From NCBI GenBank assembly GCA_020740775.1, contig JAHEWK010000041.1, positions 182,686-246,685 on the forward strand: a DNA stretch of 64,000 nt, given 5' to 3'. Under the pieces are notes generated by a model, which was not told the origin of the DNA, searched no databases, and worked only from the letters and a program-made list of their open reading frames with translations. The translations under genes were made by a program, and so were the position numbers. This stretch comes from Ilyonectria destructans. Lineage: Eukaryota > Ascomycota > Sordariomycetes > Hypocreales > Nectriaceae. The first letter of the stretch is position 1. The number at the start of each line of letters is the position of its first letter. Shown piece after piece: positions 56,841 to 64,000 of this stretch.

Positions 56841-57910
56841 ACCCGTTTGGTACACACACTAGTAATCCGGAGTGGCCGTTGACTCTATCAATCGGTAGGG
56901 TTTCATTGACTGAATGCGAGTCTGACAAACTCGCTTGTGGTTCTATCTTGCTTTGACTTTGTTCATGCAAGAACGCAGTCTTCGATTGCAATGAGCCACG
57001 CAGGGACCCGGCTGATGGCTTATCCATCTATCTGGTTGACCCTGCAGCCTGTTGCTGTGTCTCGGCCAGCTTCGGGAATGCCTCCGATCGGATACTGTTG
57101 GGAAGAACAGTAGGGCTACGCAGCTGACCTTCTCGTGGTGCCCGGCGTCAGTAGCTGCCATGCGCAGTCGTTGTGTGTGTTGACTGCGCGTCGAGTCGTG
57201 GTTGGGGGCGTGGAAATACTTCCGCGACACCCTCGACACGTTCGAGATTGACCGTACGCAACCACGCAATGAATGCGGCATGGTAAGCGAAGCCAACAAG
57301 CTGCAGGAGGAATATCAGGGCCACCACACTACTTGACTGGAGGCCGCTTTGGGAACTAGATAATTATTCTAAAGAGTTGCGGTCATTTGAGGCCCGAGAC
57401 GGGGACGGCCATGTTTTTCCTGTAGGGAACACTAGTCATAACATAGCACGTCTGTTGCCACGTTTAGGCCTCTTGAGGCCCGCTTCGATGAAACCACATC
57501 TCACTGGCTTCAAGATCAATGTAAGACGGCGATTTCTGCTGATTGCCGCTGTTCTTGACTAAACCTTTTGCTAGAAAGTAAGAAGCGGCCGTTATAGCCA
57601 CATTATTTACAGCTAAATCGGTGACCGTAGAACCCAGTCGAAGTTTGTTCATGATACAAATTCCAGCCACGTAGGGGCGCACATAGACACACCCGCATTG
57701 ACTGAGGCCTTTTATGTCCTGAATCGCTACTCGTACTATTTATTGTAGTGTGCGTGGAGATGTGGAGACGAATACGGTCCCGGGAGGCGGGCACTGTTGG
57801 TTCGTAGCTATAATGATGCTCCCGCGTCGCCGGCCCCGTCGTGACTGGTGGTTGCCTTCTTTTACCATGACTGTCCCCAAGGCCGCAAGACTACGTCGAA
57901 AACTGTTAAT

Positions 57911-59182
57911 ATGCGTAATCCACCTTCCTCTGTGGTTGCTTCTTGGCCACCGGCCGACTACGACAATCCTGTTCGTCGAGGGCCCGCCCTCCTCATTGTC
58001 GAATTAGCCATTGGGTCAATCGCCGTCGTCACCCTGCTAGCCCGTCTCTATGTACGCATTGTCAAGGTCAACAGAAGCGGCCTTGATGACTGGTTAATGT
58101 TGGCTGCAATGGTAGGTCGCCTTTCCTCTGGCCTCGCTTTCCCCTCATTCGATACGCTGAGCCAGCAACCTGTGGCTGTTCTCCCTTATGCTGTAGCTAA
58201 CACGGCTATTTGGCTCCTTGCAGATATTCGGCGTTGGTGTTACAATTTGCGTTGTCCTCTCCGCTCAATGCTACGGCTGGAATATCCATGTATGGGATCT
58301 TCAGAGCGAACAGGCTGTGAAGGGTAGACAGGTCTCCATTGCTGCTCAGACACTGTTCCTCTTTTCCTCGGGGCTTGCAAAGGACTCTATCCTAGTTTCC
58401 TACCTGCGGATTGCCCCCAACGGCTCGTGGTTCCGTCGCATGACTTACGCCTCCATCGTCCTTGCTACGTCCATTCTCTTCATCTTCGTCATTCTTCTCT
58501 GGACACAATGCCAGTCAGTTTTCTCCAGGTAGTCACGACCACTACGCATGGATACAAGGATTGACAAAAGTGTAGTCCCATGAAGTCGTACTGGACCTTG
58601 ACGGGGTTCGAAGACTGCTCTGCGGAAGGCCCCCCAGTGTTGTAAGTGTTTGCGCACAACATTTCCGAGTCCTTCGGTGCTGACATTGTAATTATTATCA
58701 GGGGCCAGGCCATCACCACTGTTGCCACCGATTTGCTCGTCTGCGCTCTGCCCCTGCCGACTCTCCTCAAACTGAAGCTCCCGCTATCCCAAAGGATTGC
58801 GCTTATTGTCCTCTTCTCGCTCGGGATCATCGTCGTCTTTGCCGCCTCCATGCGCGCCTACTGGTCCCACTATGTAATCGAAGAGACCTACGACGTTACG
58901 TGGGACGGATTCTACCTCTGGATCTGGACTGCCGTGGAAGCGAACCTGGGAGTTATTTGCGGCAGTATACCGGCACTGCGCCCGCTGTTTAAGACCATCT
59001 TCCGCTCCAAACACAGCAGCTACTACAACACCTCGACCGCCCAGGTGGTGAATAACCCACATAAGAGCGGTCGCAGCTGGGCAGATACCCTGCAACGCGG
59101 CAGCAGAGGGATCAAGATCCACGATGACCACATCGACATTGAGGGCGGCACCTTTGAGATGCAGCGCCACACCCCCATGTAG
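57911..59182 (+). CDS. Fungal rhodopsin-like (PF20684) integral membrane protein
   Basis: Four exons: 57911-58111, 58224-58528, 58576-58641 and 58702-59182. Introns are 112, 47 and 60 nt with branch sites CTAAC, TTGAC and CTGAC, and the product is 350 residues. Seven membrane spans are visible: the first covers VELAIGSIAVVTLLARLYVR (about residues 30-50), and SGLDDWLMLAAM follows. This layout is the fungal rhodopsin/PTH11-like family of uncharacterised plasma-membrane or endomembrane proteins. The tail (SKHSSYYNTSTAQVVNNPHK) is hydrophilic and cytosolic-like. No retinal-binding Lys signature is evident in the last helix. The splice join PPVL-GQAITTVATD removes an intron that keeps an open frame, so an unspliced reading would look like a separate ORF. 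The gene is intact. Confidence 0.82.
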
Positions 59183-59740
59183 CGCCGGCCTTTCTACAGT
59201 TAGGATTTGTCTCGCTTGGGTGAGCTCGAGTCCACTCTAGATGCTTGAAGACGGGAATCAACCTGTTCGTATTTGCTATTGTCTGCAGGCCGATTTTTAG
59301 TCTTAGACAGCAGTATCTCTTAGGGAGACTATTGACCGCGATTTTTCCATCTCAATGTCATGTCTAGTCGTTTTGTGACTTCGTTCTTCATTGGTATCCA
59401 CTACTCGCTCCCTGAACTGAGCCGTTGAACTACGAATGTGATAATTACGTAGAACGGGCACGCAGAATAACATGCCCGCGGCCTTTTGCTGTGATTGGGA
59501 TTGTATGGATCGTACCTCATGGTGATGATGACGATGATGGTGATGACGATGATAAACTAGGCCGTTCGTTTGGCTGTCCAGAATGAGAAAACAAAAAGTT
59601 GACACTACTGTCGGGATGATATAATTTTCTAAATGTATTGTGCTTGCATTTGGTCAAGAATCATCATATCATGTGTTAGCTTATTTATCCTTTCTCTACT
59701 TGTCTACTTCGATACCACGCTTGGGCTATGTATTTTTTCT
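59183..59740. other. Convergent intergenic
   Basis: Minus-strand frame 59303-59605 overlaps a CAT/GAT-rich run (histidine-rich in one reading) and is not coding. A (GATGAT/GAC)n-like stretch lies at 59519-59552. Confidence 0.35.
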
Positions 59741-60775
59741 CTAATAATCGGAGAGGGAATATTCGAATGATCCTAGAAGCACCTTCTCCATCCATTCCGC
59801 CACTTGTCTATTCACTTCAACGGATGACTCCCACAAAACCCAATGGGACCCTTCCACCTGCCCTTGGGTGAGATGTTCAAAATGCTTCTCCATCCCAGCC
59901 GACATGGTAGGCAGAAAGGCTTGGTCTTTCGTAGCCGTAAGACATAGTGCCGGCATTATGAATTTGCAAGGCTTGTCTAACACAGATAGTTCATCTACAT
60001 AGTTGAGCCAGCGCGTCCGGTACCAGTTCAAAGGACCCTTCATCTCGGGAGATCCATGGAGGAGGTAATTTTCTATGTAGTAGTCCAGTTCTTGTTTGGT
60101 CAAGTGTTTTGATAGGCCTAATATGGGGAGATTCTCAAATAGAACGCCGTCTTTGGTGTTAAACCCGACCTCCCCCCTAGGCCCGACACCCCCGTACAGT
60201 GCGTTGAGGAATTGTTGGATCTTCTCAATGCCTTGTATTTCATCTTGCACCGTTGCCCCCTCGAACTGTAGGTGGTAATTGACACCGTCGGCTCGTCCGC
60301 TTGCCACCACGTCTTCGAAGAACAAAAAGGTTGGCGAAGGCGGGTTATAGGGTGTCCCGATACTGAAAACGCCGAGGACGAGCTCAGCATGCCACAACGC
60401 CGTGCGCCAGACAATAGCGCCACCCCTGCCGTGGCCCCCGAGGATGACCTGTTCAGCTCCAACGATACTGGTGGCAAGCTCTTTGATGTCGGCAGCGATA
60501 CTCTTGAGCGTGTAGTGCTCCAGCTCGTCCGGTGCGTCGGTTGCACCGAAACCAAGCATGTCTGGCACGACGACTCGAAACCCCAAAGACATAAAGTAGG
60601 GGATCTGATACCGCCACCCGAAACCAAGGTCGGGGAAGCCATGGATCAACAGCATTGTGGCTATTGGAGGCCCTTGTGGTTCACCCCTGATGCCATGGTA
60701 TTTTTTGCCGCGAACCCGAGTGTTGAAAGCCCGAACTCTTGGATCGCTCGGTACCAGCTTGGCGGCGTCCATCAT
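59741..60775 (-). CDS. Epoxide hydrolase-like alpha/beta hydrolase lacking nucleophile
   Basis: 344-codon single-exon gene. The fold matches epoxide hydrolases: HGFPDLGFGWRYQIPYF (oxyanion HGFP at 45-48), VVPDMLGFGATDAP, the nucleophile elbow at residues 113-119, a lid with NWYRTRWLNY, the acid region ATKDQAFLP (Asp about 284) and the base GSHWVLWE (His about 311). In active enzymes the elbow reads G-H-D-x-G with Asp as nucleophile; here it is GGHGRGG, so Gly116 takes that position (codon GGC, one base from GAC). The lid Tyr and base His are present. The protein should not form the covalent ester intermediate and may be inactive or a binding protein. Everything else looks intact. A minus-strand gene convergent with the rhodopsin-like gene. 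Confidence 0.85.
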   Translation of the reverse strand: MMDAAKLVPSDPRVRAFNTRVRGKKYHGIRGEPQGPPIATMLLIHGFPDLGFGWRYQIPYFMSLGFRVVVPDMLGFGATDAPDELEHYTLKSIAADIKELATSIVGAEQVILGGHGRGGAIVWRTALWHAELVLGVFSIGTPYNPPSPTFLFFEDVVASGRADGVNYHLQFEGATVQDEIQGIEKIQQFLNALYGGVGPRGEVGFNTKDGVLFENLPILGLSKHLTKQELDYYIENYLLHGSPEMKGPLNWYRTRWLNYVDELSVLDKPCKFIMPALCLTATKDQAFLPTMSAGMEKHFEHLTQGQVEGSHWVLWESSVEVNRQVAEWMEKVLLGSFEYSLSDY

Positions 60776-61627
60776 TGTCGGGTTCGCTTTGAGAGTTGAA
60801 GAGGGGCTTAGCTGCGTACGAGAGTAAACTACAAGCGGTGTAAGTAATTGTATTGAGTAGGTTGTAACTTGAGTAGGTTGTAACTTGAGTAAGATTGTAA
60901 CTTGAGTCAGGCTTCCCAGCTATCTTGCCGAGCGCAGAGGACTGAATAAGGTGTTTCGTCCAATTTGTATCAAGTCCCGTTATAGAATTAGGTTGCGAAA
61001 GGCTAATATGGAAAGAATACTACAGAGTCACTTGGAACAGTGGAACCCCGAAGGGTGAACCGAGCTTGTCTGGGACCTAGGCCGTAGACCGGCGCACGAA
61101 AGCCTCTATAGTATTGCCGGTTCAAGCCCCGAAATTATGTTGCCACCGTTGTTGCCACCGTTGTTGCCACCGTTGTTGAGCCCACGATTCCAAGTGAATG
61201 TATTTTGTATGGTTGGACCTACGGCCATTTGGAGTTGATCTACCGACGTGACGGTTCAGGAAACGGGAGACGCGGCACAGCGCCGATCATAATGAGTAGA
61301 CGAATTAAATGTGGGCGTCGTCATTTGAGCTTCCTGAGATTTGGATTTAGATGGTTGGAGACCCTAGCGGGAGCGTATTTATGCATGAAGAAGGGAGAAT
61401 AGCGGATTTATTTGTACTTGTACTTGTACTTGTACTTGTACTTGTACTTGTACTTGTACTTGTACTTGTACTTGTACTTGTACTTGTATTATAGTATATT
61501 TATATGTAACTATATTTATATTTTATTTCTCTCTTCGCCCCTTTCCTCATATCCGCGCCCTCAAATGGGTTCAGCCGGCTTCGCTCGTTAGTTTGAGATG
61601 AAAGATAAGCCGGGCAATCGTACTCAC
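60776..61627. other. Intergenic with two tandem repeats
   Basis: Contains 17-bp repeats with GTAACTTGAGTAGGTT near 60860-60915, a TTGCCACCGTTG 12-bp triplicate at about 61140-61177 and a TTGTAC hexanucleotide run at 61411-61488. It may hold the 3' exons of the BAH gene, but I cannot define them. Confidence 0.5.
61411..61488 (+). repeat. (TTGTAC)n microsatellite
   Basis: Thirteen uninterrupted TTGTAC hexanucleotides, likely polymorphic between strains. Confidence 0.9.
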
Positions 61628-62389
61628 TGTAAGCTGCATTCTCAAACAATCAAAAGATTGTCTCCAATAGAAGCAGGTGCTTCGTTTGTCGTCTCGTGAA
61701 CTTCTCATTGGCCTCACATTCGCGTGTCCGTTGACACTTAATACGTCGATAATATCCACTATTACGAATGAGCTGTCATTTCGGCAAGGCCGATTGTCTA
61801 CGACTTATTACTTACTATGATTAGATGCTATAAGCTCATTCTGGCCGTGGTACGGCTGGCGCCCGTGGATGTGCTTGGTTCCCGTAGTGGTATGTGCGGG
61901 TATGTCCTCGGGCCAATACATCCAGTAGACTCGGGCGAAGACGTGATATCGATCGGCAGCTCTGATCTCCGCTATGTAGGCGATCCAATCGCGACACAAG
62001 CTGTTTTCTACATGGTTTATCGGGTTCCTACGTGAGGGCCTAGCGATCGTTGACTGATGGGCCACTTTGACAAACTCGCCCCGCTCAAAACGAGTACTAT
62101 GGACTGTGAGGCGACAGTTAGCCTTTCGTTGGTCGTGGCACGTCATTTTCATGTACTTGCAAAGGAAGCTGTTGTACGCATGCATCTGGCCCCATTCCCC
62201 GCCAGGCTTTACGAGGTAGTAGTCGACTCTTGGGTCAATAGAGAAGGGAAATCGCTGGCGGCGAAGTACTTCATTTCCACAAATCGTGCCGTGTTCATCT
62301 TTTTGTTGCTTTCGTCTGTACCGTTGTAGTTGAGCGTGACTTCGAAATTGCTCAAGCCCAAACGCCAATTCTTGCTCGCTAGACTTCAT
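61628..62389 (-). CDS. BAH-domain chromatin-type protein, C-terminus unclear
   Basis: Exon A runs 62389-61816 and exon B 61758-61628. The intron is 57 nt (donor GTAAGT, acceptor AATAG), and the join reads LIASNH-M-DIIDVLSVNGH. The ATG at 62389 (MKSSEQELAFGLEQF) is preferred over an earlier Met. The BAH domain shows DWIAYIAEIRAADRYHVFAR, then VYWMYWPEDIP, then GRQPYHGQNELIASNHMDII, the standard end of the domain. Exon B ends at a GTGAGT donor after LRMQLT, so at least one more exon should follow. Fungal relatives usually continue with a PHD finger, which I cannot find in the next 200 bases; repeat expansion there may have destroyed it. By family it would bind histone or nucleosome. Confidence 0.6.
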
Positions 62390-63186
62390 TGTAAAAGTTG
62401 CGGACGGGTATTGTGGGCATGTAGCTGGCGATGTAGCGATGGGATTGGAGATGGGGTTGGCGTACAACTGGTGGTGCAACTGGCGATGAGGCTAGCAGTG
62501 GGACTAGCGATGAGCTAGTGATCGGACCGGTGATGAATAGCTGATTGACGAGTGCTGCGCCGACGAGCAAAGTAGATGTAAAATTCGCTTGTAGAGCCTA
62601 GAGCCTATGGTGTGAACAAATACCAATTGGTATATTCATATCAACGAGGGCAAGCGGCAATCTCCTCGCAGATCTCGACAGGTCCCTGGCCAACGTCGTA
62701 ATAACAGCATGCGGCCATAATGGTAGTGTTGCTCTGCGTAACGTCGCAGTATCGGACGTCGATTTCGGCCCTCACTTGCCGCCAGCATCCATCATGCACA
62801 GACGGAATGAGAGGAAGCCATACTGGGTTTCATCATAAGCAAGTAACTTTCAGGTCAACATGCCGTGCTCCTAGATTAGTTAATCTACGAATACTCTGAT
62901 GCCCCAGTGTTGGGCTGCAAGTTGGCGACCGGAAGCACATCAGATCCAATATCAGTCGATGAAGGAGGCGGTGGAATTGTCTTGTCTCTTGGGCATCACG
63001 AGTTGGAAATGGTCAATATATAAAAGTGACGCCCGCCATCTTGGTTTGACTGGGTATGTGCAACACATCCGCCTTCCAATCGCCTTAAATATACCCAATA
63101 GAACGAGGTTTGTTATTTGCGTCCTACGCAACGGTAACTCAGTGTGCGTGCGCGTGCATACATACATGCCCTCTTCACGGCAGACC
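62390..63186. other. Intergenic with CGATGNN-like repeats
   Basis: At 62420-62520 short GCGATG/ACTGG-type repeats occur. Otherwise I see nothing except the promoter of the next gene. Confidence 0.35.
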
Positions 63187-64000
63187 ATGTTGCTTTCATT
63201 TCCACCCGAACTCATTCGCATGATTACCAGGTCGTGTCCACTAAGAACACGAGCTTTGCTGGCTTCCACATGTCGTCGCCTCTATGAAATATGCAACCCT
63301 ACCCTGTACAGAAGCGATGTCCAGAACCATGGCTCATCCTCGGTTTTCCACGCCATTGCGCGATGTACCGACGAATTCGTGGCTCTCCGTACCCTCAAAG
63401 CAGCAGCAAATGGTGGAGCAGACTTTAAACAATGCCAAGACTTCTATGGGACCCGTTCTTTTCTTCACGAGCCCAGCCAGATTGCCGTCCACTCGCCATT
63501 GTGCCTTGCAGCCGGCCGGGGATTAGACAGCATTGTTCGTTTCCTGGTCGATCACGGCATCTCCCCCGACGGCCCGGGAGGCACCGTTGTGCCGCCTCTA
63601 TTCCAGGCCATTACCAATCGCAGGAAGTCACAGCGGCCTGGTTGGTCAGCCGCGGCGCATCCTTGACCTGGCCACGCTTCCCGCAGAACGCTCTCCAAGC
63701 GGCCATTTTGAACAGTCTTCCCAGCCTAACCATTTACCTCGCCAAATGGACAGACCTCAACATCAATCAACGGACCGTGGCCGTTCGCCTAGTATTGTGT
63801 TAGCGCTCCGCTCGAGACAGACGTTGATGGTCCCCCTCGTCATCGGTCTTGGCGCGGACGTCAAAGAGCCTCTATGGCAACTGTGCCGGGAACACGAGTG
63901 GCGTCACGTGGTAGGAATCTTAGAGACAGGATCTGTTCGCTTAGCCCAGGCGCTACAAACACATGGGTGCCTGGAGTTTTCCTCTTTGTTGCGATGCGAA
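63187..64000 (+). pseudogene. F-box/ankyrin protein with two frameshifts, runs off window
   Basis: From ATG at 63187 the frame starts MLLSFPPELIRMITRSCPLR and reads TRALLASTCRRLYEICNPTLY, a good F-box. It then passes through ankyrin-like units (CLAAGRGLDSIVRFLVDHGI; VVPPLFQAITNRR). After 63625 the ankyrin pattern jumps to another frame (EVTAAWLVSRGASLTWPR...). After about 63760 it jumps again (DRGRSPSIVLALRSR, then VIGLGADVKEPLWQLCREHE), and it is still open at the window end. Each jump fits loss of one base, so the gene is probably dead. Family role: an SCF-type adaptor with ankyrin target-binding repeats. Confidence 0.6.

Larger units (their letters stand above)
55032..57910. other. Gene-poor region with palindrome and minisatellite
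   Basis: No supported gene over 2.8 kb; the long frames at 55992-57299 are translations of the repeat array. Notable items (a 28-bp palindrome and a hairpin minisatellite) are listed separately. The stretch TATCTGGTTGACCCTGCAG at 57030-57048 faintly recalls the 5' end of 18S rRNA but does not continue. Confidence 0.5.

Noticed and set aside
57027..57062. Similarity to the 5' end of 18S rRNA
   Set aside because: Only about 15 bases resemble it and the next bases diverge, so it is not an rDNA fragment.
56167..57299. Open frames across the minisatellite
   Set aside because: They are repeated translations of the array (DTTGL-type and INPVV-type units) on opposite strands, without a start or family.
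58646..58702. Separate ORF starting FAHNISESFGAD
   Set aside because: This is the 60-nt intron 3 of the rhodopsin-like gene, flanked by GTAAGT and ATCAG.
61060..61135. tRNA-like GGTTCAAGCCC sequence
   Set aside because: No matching A box and no acceptor stem.

Overview
The window looks like nuclear DNA of a filamentous ascomycete (Pezizomycotina; I cannot place it further). The evidence is the gene families (CSC1/OSCA-type channel, fungal rhodopsin-like membrane protein, 2EXR proteins, Ofd1/Tpa1-type protein, ech42-like GH18 chitinase, F-box/ankyrin genes) and many short introns of about 47-112 nt with GTRNGY-like donors, CTRAY-like branch sites and YAG acceptors. There are no bacterial operons, rRNA or convincing tRNA genes. 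About half the window is gene-poor and holds decayed genes, dispersed repeats and tandem repeats, so it reads as an accessory, fast-evolving region.

Layout. 1-4.1 kb: a DUF6919-like gene, an F-box pseudogene and a small Cys-rich ORF. 4.8-8.2 kb: a complete two-exon CSC1-like channel gene. 8.3-13.5 kb: gene-poor. 13.5-21 kb: a decayed reading frame, an aldoxime-dehydratase-like gene, a broken Tc1/mariner-type DDE transposase, an SDR gene, a degenerate GTPase and a two-exon small secreted protein. 21.9-36.5 kb: an F-box-like gene, a 1,011-bp terminal-inverted-repeat element, a spliced RING-H2 gene, an Ofd1-like gene that has lost its iron ligands, and two helical-repeat proteins. 36.8-49 kb: a seven-exon gene with five tandem microexons, a MADS/SRF-like regulator, a 2EXR gene, several basic low-complexity proteins and a MetE-like gene. 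49.6-64 kb: two F-box-like genes, a second 2EXR gene, a four-exon chitinase, a hairpin minisatellite, a four-exon rhodopsin-like protein, an epoxide-hydrolase-like protein lacking its nucleophile, a BAH-domain gene and a frameshifted F-box/ankyrin gene running off the end.

The genes do not form an obvious pathway or biosynthetic cluster. Two themes recur. First, several enzymes keep their fold signatures but lack catalytic residues (Ofd1-like, epoxide-hydrolase-like, aldoxime-dehydratase-like, GTPase P-loop). Second, lineage-specific families recur (F-box-like x3 plus two F-box pseudogenes, 2EXR x2, helical-repeat proteins x2).

The most unusual structure is the 36.8-38.0 kb minus-strand gene. 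Four consecutive 21-nt exons, preceded by a 12-nt exon, are separated by closely similar introns. In the reading frame that joins smoothly to both flanking exons, each 21-nt exon supplies seven residues, and three of them give near-identical heptads of coiled-coil type. All exon joins here are my own readings and need transcript evidence.
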